A stretch of 64,000 nt of DNA from CAVXNB01 sp963763085 (GTDB lineage Bacteria; Actinomycetota; Acidimicrobiia; Acidimicrobiales; Bog-793). The stretch's first letter is position 1. Each line of letters begins with the position of its first letter. Positions 37,948 to 46,073 of the stretch are shown here, piece by piece. The stretch covers positions 1,178,001-1,242,000 of the forward strand of contig CAVXNB010000004.1 in NCBI GenBank assembly GCA_963763085.1. Reading direction: 5' to 3'. The notes below the pieces were generated by a model. It was not told where the DNA came from. It saw nothing but the letters and a program-made list of their open reading frames with translations, and made no database searches. The position numbers were made by a program, and so were the translations under genes.

Positions 37948-38697
37948 ATGACTGACCTAAAGGGCAAGACAGCTCTGGTAACGGGCTCGACGAGCGGGAT
38001 CGGCAAAGCTACGGCCATCGCCTTGGCCGCCCGCGGCGCTCACGTACTGGTAGTTGGACGCAACGAACAACGAGCCAAAGGCGTGGTCGCCGAGATCGAA
38101 GGCAGCCACGGTAGCGCAACGTTCCGGCTCACTACGTTGAGCGATCTGAAATCGGCCCAGGACCTGGTCGAGTGGGCCACTGGGGCAGGCGACGGTCACG
38201 TCGACATCCTCATCAACAACGCTGGCGTCGCCTTGCTCGGACCAAGCAACGCAGCCACCGAAGCAGAGTTCGACGAGACCTTTGCACTGAACGTCAAGCT
38301 TCCGTTCTTCCTCGTCGCGTCACTGGCGCCAGCCATGGCCGAACGCGGATGGGGTTCGATCGTCAACATCTCCACGATGGTCGCCAGCTTTGGACAGGCC
38401 GGCATGGCTATGTATGGCGCCAGCCGAGCGGCTCTCGAACTGTTGACTAAGGCTTGGGCCGCCGAATACGGCGCTCGTGGTGTTCGGGTCAACGCCGTTG
38501 CTCCCGGTCCGACGCGCACCGCGATGATGGAAGGTGTCCCCGACGAGATGGTGAATCAGCTCGCAGCACTAGCACCAGCAGGTCGCGTAGCTCAGCCCGA
38601 GGAACTTGCTGCGGCGATCGTCTTCCTCGCAAGTGATGATGCCAGCTTCGTCCAAGGCGTCACTCTTGCGGTCGATGGAGGCCGGGTCGCGACATAA
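37948..38697 (+). CDS. SDR-family protein with Lys-to-Arg change in the active site
   Basis: 249 residues; TGSTSGIG, NNAGVALLG, INISTMVASFG and YGASRAALE. The catalytic YxxxK reads YGASR, so the lysine is Arg. Otherwise complete, ending SFVQGVTLAVDGGRVAT. ATG 37948 preceded by a weak GAGAGGA. Under the control of the divergent TetR by position. Confidence 0.87.
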   Translation: MTDLKGKTALVTGSTSGIGKATAIALAARGAHVLVVGRNEQRAKGVVAEIEGSHGSATFRLTTLSDLKSAQDLVEWATGAGDGHVDILINNAGVALLGPSNAATEAEFDETFALNVKLPFFLVASLAPAMAERGWGSIVNISTMVASFGQAGMAMYGASRAALELLTKAWAAEYGARGVRVNAVAPGPTRTAMMEGVPDEMVNQLAALAPAGRVAQPEELAAAIVFLASDDASFVQGVTLAVDGGRVAT

Positions 38698-38773
38698 CAC
38701 CGTCGTACCACGGTGACGTTTAAGAGTGACGACCTAGAACACAGATCACACCTAATAACTGAGGAGTATCCAC

Positions 38774-39067
38774 ATGAGCGCATACGTAATTGTCGAATTC
38801 ACGGTCAAGGACCCGGATGTTTATCGTGAGAAATACAGCCGCAACGCTGGACAGACGGCCAAAGAGCACGGAGGCGAGGTTCTCGCCAACAGTAACTGGG
38901 AGATCCTGCATGGCGATTCCACGCTCTCCTCAGGGGCGATCATGCGGTTTCCGGACCATGAGGCGGCCGTCAGATGGTACAACTCGCCTGAATATCAGCA
39001 GCTGATCGACGTCCGAAGTGTCGCGATGGATGCCCGTTTCAGCTTGCTCGACGGCCTGCCTAGCTGA
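38774..39067 (+). CDS. DUF1330 protein
   Basis: 97-residue ferredoxin-like-fold protein: YVIVEFTVKDPDVYREKYSR, GGEVLANSNWEILHGD, IMRFPDHEAAVRWYNSPEYQQLIDVR. The motif PDHEAAVRWYNSPEYQ is diagnostic of DUF1330. GAGGAG ten bases before ATG. Often found beside SDRs; function not known. Confidence 0.88.
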   Translation: MSAYVIVEFTVKDPDVYREKYSRNAGQTAKEHGGEVLANSNWEILHGDSTLSSGAIMRFPDHEAAVRWYNSPEYQQLIDVRSVAMDARFSLLDGLPS

Positions 39068-39210
39068 TCGAGGTGGCTTCAGATCCCACCCGCGGCCCAC
39101 GTGCTCGTCCACCCGCTACGGGTCTATAGCAACCCGGGAGAACCGGTGGACGCAACCCGGCAAGAGCTGTCCTGGCTGACTAGGCCCACAGAAAACGAGA
39201 GGAAATACCA

Positions 39211-40134
39211 ATGAGCACACTCCCAGGAAAGACCGTGCTGATCACGGGCGCCAACGTCGGGATAGGCAAGGACGTGGCCCGGCAACTGTCGTTACGTCCC
39301 GAGTTCGCCCGCATCTACCTGGCGTGCCGGAACCAGGATCGGGCGACAACGGCAAAGGCCGAACTCGAAGCCGTGACCGGCCGGTCCATCTTCGACATCA
39401 TTCTCATGGACGTCGCCGATCTGGGTTCGGTCCGCGCCGGCCTGGCGGCCATCAACGGATCCCTCGACGCGCTGGTCATGAACGTTGGTGTAATCGGCGA
39501 CAAGAAGTTGATGAACTTGACCGCTGACGGGGTCACCACCCTATTCGCAACGAACGTTCTTGGTCACGCCGTGCTCCTCGAAGGTCTCCTAACCGAGAAC
39601 CGGCTTGGCGAGGTTGCGGTCTTCGTCGGAAGTGAAGCAGCCAGAGGAATTCCGAAGTTGCGGATGAAACGGCCATCCTTCGCCTCAACCTCTGCCGATG
39701 AACTCGCCACCGTCATCGACGGCAGCTACTTCGACGGCAAAAAATTTGAATCCAGCGTAGCCTTCAGTCAGGTCAAGTACATAGGGGCCCTGTGGATGGC
39801 CTACCTGGCCCGCCAATACCCCGACCGCCGACTTATTACCGTGAGCCCCGGGAATACCACCGGCACCCAAGCCCCCGACGGCCTCAAGCTACCGCTACGT
39901 ATAGCGGCCAAATACGTCATGCCCCACCTGGGGATCGCCCACAACCTTGACGTGGGCTCAAAGCGACTGGTCGACGGAGTCACCGACCCGACCCTGTCGA
40001 GTGGCGTGTTCTACGCCAGCGCGGCCAACACGATAACCGGTCCCTTGGTCAACCAAGCAGAGATCTTGCCTGACTTCGCCAACCCGTCCTTTCAGGACCA
40101 CGCCAACGAGGCCATCCACCGCTTCATCTCCTAA
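39211..40134 (+). CDS. SDR-family protein with Tyr-to-Phe change in the active site
   Basis: 307-residue long-loop SDR of the protochlorophyllide-reductase-like kind: VLITGANVGIGKDVARQL, ALVMNVGVIG, VAVFVGSEAARG. At the place of the catalytic YxxxK the sequence is AFSQVKYIGALWMAYLARQ, so the Tyr is Phe. VSPGNTTGTQAPDG follows. AGAGGAAA precedes ATG 39211. It may have lost reductase function or use another acid. Confidence 0.82.
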   Translation: MSTLPGKTVLITGANVGIGKDVARQLSLRPEFARIYLACRNQDRATTAKAELEAVTGRSIFDIILMDVADLGSVRAGLAAINGSLDALVMNVGVIGDKKLMNLTADGVTTLFATNVLGHAVLLEGLLTENRLGEVAVFVGSEAARGIPKLRMKRPSFASTSADELATVIDGSYFDGKKFESSVAFSQVKYIGALWMAYLARQYPDRRLITVSPGNTTGTQAPDGLKLPLRIAAKYVMPHLGIAHNLDVGSKRLVDGVTDPTLSSGVFYASAANTITGPLVNQAEILPDFANPSFQDHANEAIHRFIS

Positions 40135-40196
40135 TGACGTTTGCGCGATAACGCGCCGGGCGTGTCCTGCTGATCCCGGGCGAGTGACGCGCGTGA

Positions 40197-40625
40197 CCGG
40201 ACCACTACGCGAACCCGTTGGCTCTGCTCATCCAGGTCCTGCTCGCCGACCTGGAACTTGCCCATTTCGATGAGGAGACACGGCGAGCCGAGGGCAGCCA
40301 TTCGGCTGCAGAGATGCTGCGGCTCTCTATCGTCGGCGTCGCCGACCACATCGAACGCTTCGAAGCTGTCTACCGCCTGGCCTTGGACGACCCAGCCGAC
40401 GGAGGGGTCTTTGAGGCGCTCGTGCGCCACTTCCGCGAATACGCCGTGACCTTTATCGAGCTGGGCACGCACCCGGGCATACCCACCGCGAGCCGCGGCG
40501 TCGTCGCCCAGTTCCTTGCTCATGGCTTCGCCGGAGCAATCAAGGCCTGGCTCAGTGACCCCGCAGTATCGAAGGATGATCTGATCGACGCCGCTACGGC
40601 CTGCGCTCCAGTGTGGTGGGGCTGA
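40197..40625 (+). pseudogene. TetR regulator fragment (C-terminal domain only)
   Basis: The frame from about 40197 gives DHYANPLALLIQVLLADLELAHFDEETRRAEG, VADHIERFEAVYRLALDDPADGG, FLAHGFAGAIKAWLSDP, typical of a TetR ligand-binding domain. The 60 bases before it do not encode a helix-turn-helix and no start site is evident, so the N-terminus was lost. Confidence 0.7.
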
Positions 40626-40749
40626 GGATCCGACAAGATCCGACGGAGTCGGATTCGGCTGTCACAACGCCAATTCCCAGGTCGACCTGGTCGATCGTCG
40701 GGTCAGAAGCCCGAGGTGCCGAGCCGTCTGGATGGAACGCGGCGCCGTC

Positions 40750-41196
40750 TCACTTCCTGTCCACCTGCTGAGCGCTCAGCTCGGCGATTTGTGCGCGAGC
40801 TGCGTCGACCAGTTCACCGTTGGTGTGTGCGTGGCCGGCTAGGCCCCAACCTCCTTCGACCGCTTCAGTGAGGAGGACCCACGTCCGTTTCGATATGGAG
40901 GTATCTACGGCTGCTGCGGTAATAAGTTCGGTGAACTGGCTGACAACAGCGAGCTGCTTATCCCGATCGAGTGCGCCGGCGTTGGTCAATACCTGAACCC
41001 TAACGTAGGCATTCTCGCCATCGACGTTGGACATGGCGTCATCGCGCAGGGCATGGACGAAAGCCGCGGTGTTCTGACGAAACATCGGGATGTCGGGAAC
41101 CCCTTCGATGGCCATCAGCCTCCCGGCCAGGTCCACGGCCAGCTGGTGCGGATCGGCGAAGGTGCCCGCTATCGCGTACACATCGATCATCGGCAC
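40750..41196 (-). CDS. Tautomerase-superfamily protein
   Basis: 148 residues; begins with Met-Pro (PMIDVYAIAGTF), the N-terminal proline used as base in 4-oxalocrotonate tautomerase-like enzymes, and contains two related halves (second around ENAYVRVQVLTNAG to SKRTWVLLTEAVEGGWGLAG). GTG 41196 has GGAG seven bases upstream, which fixes the proline at position 2. Lies between a tetR remnant and a hydrolase; substrate unknown. Confidence 0.8.
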   Translation of the reverse strand: MPMIDVYAIAGTFADPHQLAVDLAGRLMAIEGVPDIPMFRQNTAAFVHALRDDAMSNVDGENAYVRVQVLTNAGALDRDKQLAVVSQFTELITAAAVDTSISKRTWVLLTEAVEGGWGLAGHAHTNGELVDAARAQIAELSAQQVDRK

Positions 41197-41266
41197 CGCG
41201 TTCTCCTTCCCATCCAGGTCACCGTTTTGCCGCTTCGGCCTCGCGCGGGCACTGTCGGCGCCGACG

Positions 41267-41983
41267 TCATAGTGATGCGAGCGCTTTGAGGATCAGACTG
41301 GATGCGACGTCTGGCTTGGCGATGAAGGCGGCGTGGGAGCCGTCGACCGACTCGGTGACGGCGTTCATGCGCTGAGCCATGAAGCGCTCGCAGTCGGGTG
41401 GGATGGCGTTGTCGCGTTCGGACACTAGGTACCAGTTCGGAAGGTGTTTCCAGCCGACGGCGGCTGATGCCGGCTCGGTAAACGCCGCCGCGGCGAGGGG
41501 GCGCTGGCTGACCGCCATGGGTCCGGCGACGTCCTCGCTGAGGTCAGCGGCGAAGGCCTCGTGGAAGTCCTCGATCTTGATGAACAGATCGGGGCCGCCT
41601 GCGGCGCCGGGCGCGTCGTAGGGGCTGGGCACGTTGGTGGTCGCGAGCAGCGAGGGTGGGTACGGCTCCATCACACTGACGCAGGTCTCTCCCTCGTCGA
41701 GCGCGAACGCCGAGAGGAACACCAGGGCTTGGACGTCGGTCACGGTGGGTGCAGCCTGGGAGATGACGGCACCACCGTACGAATGGCCGACGAGGACGAT
41801 CGGTCCCTCGATCGAGGTGGTGTAGCGCCGAATGGCCTCGGCGTCCGATGCCAGGCCACGCAGCGGGTTCATCGGGGCTCTCACGGCAACGCCTTGGGCC
41901 TGCAGGTGCCGGATCACACCGGCGAACCCGGACGCGTCTGCGAATGCGCCGTGCACCAGCACGGCGGTCGGCTGTGTGCTCAT
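41267..41983 (-). CDS. Alpha/beta hydrolase
   Basis: 238 residues of the short esterase type: TAVLVHGAFADASGFAGVIRHLQ, nucleophile GHSYGG, acid in LVSERDNAIPPD and His in DGSHAAFIAKP. ATG 41983 is chosen (GGAGG six bases before); GTG 41986 precedes it. Divergent from the TetR gene at 42084, with two operators between, so probably repressed by it. Confidence 0.9.
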   Translation of the reverse strand: MSTQPTAVLVHGAFADASGFAGVIRHLQAQGVAVRAPMNPLRGLASDAEAIRRYTTSIEGPIVLVGHSYGGAVISQAAPTVTDVQALVFLSAFALDEGETCVSVMEPYPPSLLATTNVPSPYDAPGAAGGPDLFIKIEDFHEAFAADLSEDVAGPMAVSQRPLAAAAFTEPASAAVGWKHLPNWYLVSERDNAIPPDCERFMAQRMNAVTESVDGSHAAFIAKPDVASSLILKALASL

Positions 41984-42030
41984 CACTTACCTCCGATTCG
42001 TCGACTGACCGAGAGAAAGCGACCCGCCTG

Positions 42031-42072
42031 CTGGACCGATCGCTCCAGGCTTTCTAGACCATTCGCTCCAGT
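42031..42072. promoter_or_regulatory. Two TetR operator-like palindromes between hydrolase and tetR
   Basis: CTGGACCGATCGCTCCAG (42031-42048) is a near-perfect palindrome; TAGACCATTCGCTCCA (42055-42070) is a related site sharing the CGCTCCAG half. Both fit 6-N4-6 geometry, start-to-start 23 bp, and lie just before the tetR start and the hydrolase start. Confidence 0.6.
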
Positions 42073-42083
42073 AGAGTCAAGGC

Positions 42084-42722
42084 GTGGTCAGCAACCGTGA
42101 CACCCGGGCTGACTTGGTGCAGACGATGGCGCGGCTGCTGCGAGATCAGGGATACACAGCGACCGGGCGAGCGCAGCTACTGACAGAGAGCAGCGTGTCC
42201 AATGGGTCGCTGTACCACCATTTCCCCGGGGGCATGGAAGAGCTCGCCGAGGCCGCCTTGGAAGCGTCCGGCCAGGCCGTCGCAGACGCCCTCGGCGATG
42301 CCTTGGACGGGGCGCCCAACGCGGCAGTCGGCGTCGCCCGGTTCCTCGACATAGCCGCGGGACCACTTGTCGGGGAACCGTGCCCAGGCTGTCCGGTCGC
42401 GCCGACCGCACTCGAATCACCGATCATCAACCCGCGTCTCCGCGACGCCGCAGCCCGGTGCTTCGAGCAATGGGAAGGTCTCATCGCCGCCCGGCTCCGA
42501 GCCGACGGATGGCCAGAAGGCACGGCCGCCGAGACGGCCTCGGCAGCCCTTGCCCTCGTCGAGGGCGCTTTGCTCCTCGCCCGGGTGAGCGGGCAGGTGA
42601 GTCACCTTGTCGAACGCGAAGCGGGCTGCTCTGTCCCTGCTCGTCACCCCCGAAGCGGGAGGAAACCGAAGCGTATCGTCGAAGACGCGAACCAAAAAGA
42701 GATCGCGGAGAGGAAAGACTGA
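42084..42722 (+). CDS. TetR-family regulator
   Basis: 212 residues: HTH LVQTMARLLRDQGYTATGRAQLLTESSVSNGSLYHHFPGGMEELA and a C-terminal domain with EPCPGCPVAPTALE, the pattern of the LmrA/YxaF group with a paired cysteine motif. GTG start. The next gene starts one base after its stop. Probably represses the divergent hydrolase and itself. Confidence 0.87.
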   Translation: MVSNRDTRADLVQTMARLLRDQGYTATGRAQLLTESSVSNGSLYHHFPGGMEELAEAALEASGQAVADALGDALDGAPNAAVGVARFLDIAAGPLVGEPCPGCPVAPTALESPIINPRLRDAAARCFEQWEGLIAARLRADGWPEGTAAETASAALALVEGALLLARVSGQVSHLVEREAGCSVPARHPRSGRKPKRIVEDANQKEIAERKD

Positions 42723-42723
42723 C

Positions 42724-42978
42724 ATGATCCTGCTGGCCAGAGGTTCCGTCACCGATCCGGGCGCGCTCGGCCCCTACATCGACGACGAGATGCGAGTCGT
42801 GGCAGACCTGAAAGCAGACGGCGTCGTAAAGGCCATCTATCGGCGTGTCGCAGGCCCAGGGGTGCACCTCATCCTCGAGGGAGTCAGCCTCGACCAGGTT
42901 CGTGACCGTCTGGACGCCCTGCCGTTCGTTTTCGAAGGCCTGATGACCCTTGAATACGACGAGATTTACGAGATCTAG
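42724..42978 (+). CDS. Small YCII/muconolactone-isomerase-like protein (84 aa)
   Basis: Ferredoxin-like-fold small protein: MILLARGSVTDPGALGPYIDDEMRV, VHLILEGVSLDQVRDRLDALPFVFEGLMTLEYDEIYEI. Family assignment is tentative (YCII or muconolactone-isomerase type). Sits directly behind tetR with GGAG about 13 bases before ATG. Its last 95 bases overlap the tail of the convergent TetR gene. Confidence 0.65.
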   Translation: MILLARGSVTDPGALGPYIDDEMRVVADLKADGVVKAIYRRVAGPGVHLILEGVSLDQVRDRLDALPFVFEGLMTLEYDEIYEI

Positions 42979-43573
42979 TTACGTCCGGAAGCGCGGCGGC
43001 AAGTAGCGCCAAGACGGCCTGGCGAGTGACAGGAGCGATAGCAGGGTCGTGGTGGTCCATGCGCCCTGCGAGTCCGGCCCCGTCGTAGATCAGATGAAGC
43101 TGGCGTCCAAGAGTCACCGGGTCAGGGGCGCCAGCTTGCGTGGCGAGATCGGTGAACATGGCGCGGATCCAGGACCTGAAGTTGTCGGCCGCCTGTTCGA
43201 CCAGGCCGTGTGAGGGGGCCTCGGTCGATGCAGCGATGAAGGCGCACCCGTTGAAGTCCGGCTGTTGGTACTGCTGGGCTTGGTAGTCGAAGACAGCCAG
43301 GATTTTCCGGAGGGGATCGTCGGTGCCATCGATTGCCTCGGTGAGTCGGCTGGTCGTCTTGTCGTGCCGGGAGGCGAGGTATGCAGCCACCAGTTCTTCC
43401 TTGCTACCGAAGAGGTTGTACAGGGAGGCTTTGGCGACCCCGGCGCGCTCGATGATCCGGTCGATGCCGACGGTCTGGACGCCTTCGGCGTAGAAGAGCT
43501 CGTTGGCAGCATTGAGGAGGCGCTCACGTGCCGGGGCTCGATGCTCAGACGGAGCTGGTGCGGTTGTGCTCAC
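42884..43573 (-). CDS. TetR-family regulator
   Basis: 229 residues: HTH ARERLLNAANELFYAEGVQTVGIDRIIERAGVAKASLYNLFGSKEELV, then a ligand domain with NGCAFIAASTEAPSHGLVEQA. GTG 43573 is chosen by AAAGGAG eight bases upstream. The C-terminal 30 residues are basic, atypical, and run antisense into the small gene at 42724-42978, hinting at a lost stop. It is last in a minus-strand run SDR-small protein-DUF427-tetR and probably controls that run through the TAGAC-type sites. Confidence 0.85.
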   Translation of the reverse strand: MSTTAPAPSEHRAPARERLLNAANELFYAEGVQTVGIDRIIERAGVAKASLYNLFGSKEELVAAYLASRHDKTTSRLTEAIDGTDDPLRKILAVFDYQAQQYQQPDFNGCAFIAASTEAPSHGLVEQAADNFRSWIRAMFTDLATQAGAPDPVTLGRQLHLIYDGAGLAGRMDHHDPAIAPVTRQAVLALLAAALPDVTRSRKSRRIQGSSGLRKRTAGRPDGHEPGRG

Positions 43574-43587
43574 AGGGCGGGCTCCTT

Positions 43588-43605
43588 TCAGACAGACCTG
43601 TCTAT
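43588..43605. promoter_or_regulatory. TetR operator-like site overlapping the DUF427 stop
   Basis: On the minus strand this reads TAGACAGGTCTGTCTG, aligning with the two sites upstream of the SDR at 44887 and 44914 (consensus TAGAC[AC][AG]GTCTGT). It lies 15 bases before the tetR start. Confidence 0.55.
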
Positions 43606-44000
43606 CGTACGGTGGGATCGCTGGGGGACGTGGTGATGGCGACCCGGTCGGCGTAGAAGGCCACGTGGCCCTCGATGTCGGCGACAGCGGGGAATGGATG
43701 GTCGTAGTACCAGACAACCGCGGTCAGATCGGTTCCGTCGGTGCCAACGATGTCGTAGTAGGAGGCCTCGCCCTTGTACGGACACCAGGTGTGCAGGTCG
43801 TTGTTCTGCACGTGTCGCGGGTCGACATCTTCGAGCGGGATGTAGAGCACCGGCGGGTAGCCGGCCTCTTGCAACTCGAGGGCATGGTTGGTTTCGGCGA
43901 TCACGGTGGTGCCGCTCCGCACGACCACATGGGACAAGAACGGTTCGGTGGTGATCGGGTGATCCGGTCCGGGCTCTTTCCGGATGCGGGTGTAAGTCAT
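43602..44000 (-). CDS. DUF427 protein
   Basis: 132 residues: FLSHVVVRSGTTVIAETNHALELQEAGYPPVLYIPLEDVD, TWCPYKGEASYYDI, VVWYYDHPFPAVADIEGHVAFYADRV. CPYKGEASYY and WYYxxP are the DUF427 signature. Function unknown. GAGGAGG seven bases before ATG; the ATG overlaps the stop of the upstream 43-codon gene. Confidence 0.9.
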   Translation of the reverse strand: MTYTRIRKEPGPDHPITTEPFLSHVVVRSGTTVIAETNHALELQEAGYPPVLYIPLEDVDPRHVQNNDLHTWCPYKGEASYYDIVGTDGTDLTAVVWYYDHPFPAVADIEGHVAFYADRVAITTSPSDPTVR

Positions 44001-44128
44001 CGGGTGACCTCCTCGGTCGACGGGGTGTTGTTGTTGTGAACGCGGATCAGGTTGATGGTGGCGACGAGGCCGGGGAGGATCACGGCCAAGCCGTATTGGT
44101 AGCTGGTGATAGCGAGCATCGAACTCAT
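43997..44128 (-). CDS. 43-codon small membrane protein
   Basis: Not recognised. A start ATG at 44128 overlaps the SDR stop (ATGA), and the stop overlaps the DUF427 start (ATGA), so the short frame exactly fills the gap between two coupled genes. The product begins MSSMLAITSYQYGLAVILPG and continues with a hydrophobic stretch (AVILPGLVATINLI) followed by a polar Asn/Thr/Glu tail, as in a single-span small membrane protein. The double overlap is the main evidence. Confidence 0.6.
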   Translation of the reverse strand: MSSMLAITSYQYGLAVILPGLVATINLIRVHNNNTPSTEEVTR

Positions 44129-44868
44129 GCCGCCGTGCGGCCGCCGTCGACGGCCAGGGTGGCTCCGGTTATGTAGCTGGCCTTGTCCGAGGCGAGGAAG
44201 GCGATCACCTCGGCGATCTCTTCGACTTGGGCGCCGCGTCCAAGCAGAGTGGTCTTCCCGAGTCGTTCGATGAGCGGCGCTTTTTCGGGCGTACTGAATA
44301 CCGGCCCAGCCGCGATGGCGTTCACACGGACGCCCCGTGGGCTGAACTCAGCCGCCCAGGAGCGGGTCATGGAGCTGAGCGCGGACTTGGTGGCCCCGTA
44401 GGCGGCGCCACCGTCGAGGCCGATCTGGCCGGCCATGCTGGCCACGCTGATGATGCTCCCCGTTGACCGTCGGGCCATGCTGGGCGCGATCCCAGCGACC
44501 AGGAAGTAGGCCGAGCGCACGTTCCCGTCGAACAGGTCGTCGAAGGTGGTCTGGTCGAGGTCGGCGGTGGGACCAAACCAGGAGGCCCCGGCGTTGTTGA
44601 CTAGGACGTCTACTTCCCCGACCTCGATGACCAACGCTCGCACTGAGGCCACGTCCTTGAGGTCCGCTGCAATGAAACGGGCCCGGCCGCCCTGCGCCTC
44701 GATCTCCTTGACCACCTCTGCACCCCGCTCGGGATTGCGACCATGGACCACTACGTCCCAGCCGTCGTGAGCCAGTCGGAGGGCGGTCGCCCGGCCGATG
44801 CCCGAGGTCGCACCGGTCACGAGCGCAATCCCCAATCCGGTGCTGGTAGTGGTTCCCGTATTGCTCAT
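44125..44868 (-). CDS. Short-chain dehydrogenase/reductase
   Basis: 247 residues: TGATSGIGRATALRLA, NNAGASWFG, ISVASMAGQIG, YGATKSALSSM and YITGATLAVDGGRTAA. All catalytic residues present. GGGAGGG lies six bases before ATG. First gene of the minus-strand operon SDR-small protein-DUF427-tetR; two TAGAC-type operators lie upstream. Confidence 0.9.
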   Translation of the reverse strand: MSNTGTTTSTGLGIALVTGATSGIGRATALRLAHDGWDVVVHGRNPERGAEVVKEIEAQGGRARFIAADLKDVASVRALVIEVGEVDVLVNNAGASWFGPTADLDQTTFDDLFDGNVRSAYFLVAGIAPSMARRSTGSIISVASMAGQIGLDGGAAYGATKSALSSMTRSWAAEFSPRGVRVNAIAAGPVFSTPEKAPLIERLGKTTLLGRGAQVEEIAEVIAFLASDKASYITGATLAVDGGRTAA

Positions 44869-44886
44869 GAGATCCCTCCCTTTGAG

Positions 44887-44929
44887 TAGACCAGTCTGTC
44901 TATTACTGCAAGGTAGACCGGTCTGTTCA
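44887..44929. promoter_or_regulatory. Two TetR operator-like sites upstream of the SDR operon
   Basis: TAGACCAGTCTGTCTA (44887-44902) and TAGACCGGTCTGTTCA (44914-44929), the second with a perfect AGACCGGTCT core. Start-to-start spacing 27 bp. Matching site at 43588 in front of tetR. Confidence 0.65.
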
Positions 44930-45078
44930 TTCTGTCAAGGAGAAAGTATCTAGGGGTGTGGTGATGACGGATGGCGAGGCCGACGGCTGAGCCTTCGGTC
45001 ATCAACCCGAAGGTCGGCCTGATCGAGAAGCCATTGGGCGTTTCTGGGGACGAGTGGGCTTGGTGTCTGATCGCTGAT

Positions 45079-45330
45079 TTACTTCGGCGGGTCGGCTGGG
45101 AGTTCTATCGGGTAGGGCTCGCTGAAGTCAGCGGAGCGCCCCACGTCGCTCCATCGGCGGTCTTCGGTGAGGAGTTGCTCGTCGAGACGGATCGAGCCTT
45201 CGACTGCGTTCACTCCGAGGGGCAGGTGGTCGGGAATGTCCTGGCGTTTGGCGACCTGAACGAGGATCGCCGCCGCGCGTGCTGGGTCGCCCGCGGGTCC
45301 TTCGGTGCTATGCCGGACGCGGTTGTTCAT
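45079..45330 (-). pseudogene. SDR fragment (C-terminal part only)
   Basis: Reads GDPARAAAILVQVAKRQDIPDHLPLGVNAVEG and WSDVGRSADF, the end of SDRs in which GDP(A/E)+AA and W..V.RS.DF are conserved. Sequence further upstream in this frame is antisense to the tetR fragment, so the first two thirds, including the TGxxxGIG and YxxxK motifs, are gone. Confidence 0.7.
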
Positions 45331-45784
45331 GGCGGGCGCGCTGCGCGCCGAGCTCGGGAGGCGCAGGAACCCAACTCCCGCTGCCGTCGCGGCCGTGTTC
45401 GCCCGAACGCTGGCGGCCCGGGGCGCCTTCTGCGACCTTCTTGCGCAGGCCCCGCTGAATCTCGAACGGAACGTGTCGGTCGAGGCGGTGCGCGCCTTCA
45501 AGCTCGTGACGCACACCGAGCTCGACGCGATCGCCCTTGTGGTCCGAAGTCTGCTCCCCACCCTGAGCGGGCTCGACGCCGTCGAGCTCATCGCGGCGGC
45601 GACCTCGTTGTCGGGCGCGTTCTGGCAGATGGCCACGCCGGGTCCTGAGATCGCGGCCCTCTATCGCAGCGATCCTCGCCTCTCCCACGCGGTGTTCGAT
45701 GTCGAAGCGCGGGTCCAGCGGCTGCTGAGCGCTCTCATCCAAGGCTTCCTCGTCCGACCTGGGGCGAAGCTGACCGACCACTAG
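45305..45784 (+). pseudogene. TetR fragment (C-terminal domain only)
   Basis: AVAAVFARTLAARGAFCDLLAQAPLNLERNVSVEAVRAFKLVTHTELDAIAL and VELIAAATSLSGAFWQMATPGPEIAAL are a TetR ligand-binding domain (the PLNLERNVS pattern). No HTH precedes it. Head-to-head with the truncated SDR: both genes lost their 5' parts and the shared promoter. Confidence 0.7.
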
Positions 45785-45799
45785 ATCCTGCCTCGATCT

Positions 45800-45847
45800 T
45801 CGGGCACCTAGCCCGAAGGGTGCGTGATGGCTTGGAACCCCCGCCAC
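45800..45847 (+). repeat. Degenerate copy of the 3' half of tRNA-fMet (possible att site)
   Basis: Positions 45800-45819 match the tRNA anticodon arm (31971-31990) at 17 of 20 bases, and 45837-45847 match the tRNA 3' end ACCCCCGCCAC (32008-32018) exactly; the distance between the blocks is identical in both places. The T-arm between is poorly conserved. The CTTCGGGC/GCCCGAAG hairpin could also serve as terminator of the tetR fragment. The remainder to 46073 shows nothing. Confidence 0.5.
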
Positions 45848-46073
45848 TAATAAGGCTCATCGGATTCTGACGGGGTCACACCTGTCATCGAACGACGATC
45901 GAGCCGAAGGACTCGCCAGTTCGGCCTGCCGGCGGCGCGACACTCGAAACCTGAATCTGTTACGTAGTCGGGTCCCGTACGTCCAGTCCGTCTGTTGCGG
46001 CAAACGTCCCCTCACAACAAGGGATCCTGAGGCCAGGAGTGTGACCACCAGAATCCGGCGTATGTGTGTGCCG

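Noticed and set aside
45079..45636. Single 185-residue minus-strand protein
   Set aside because: Only the C-terminal third resembles an SDR; the rest is antisense to the TetR fragment.
32021..45847. Active integrative element
   Set aside because: No integrase, excisionase, transposase or conjugation gene is present; only a possible boundary repeat remains.
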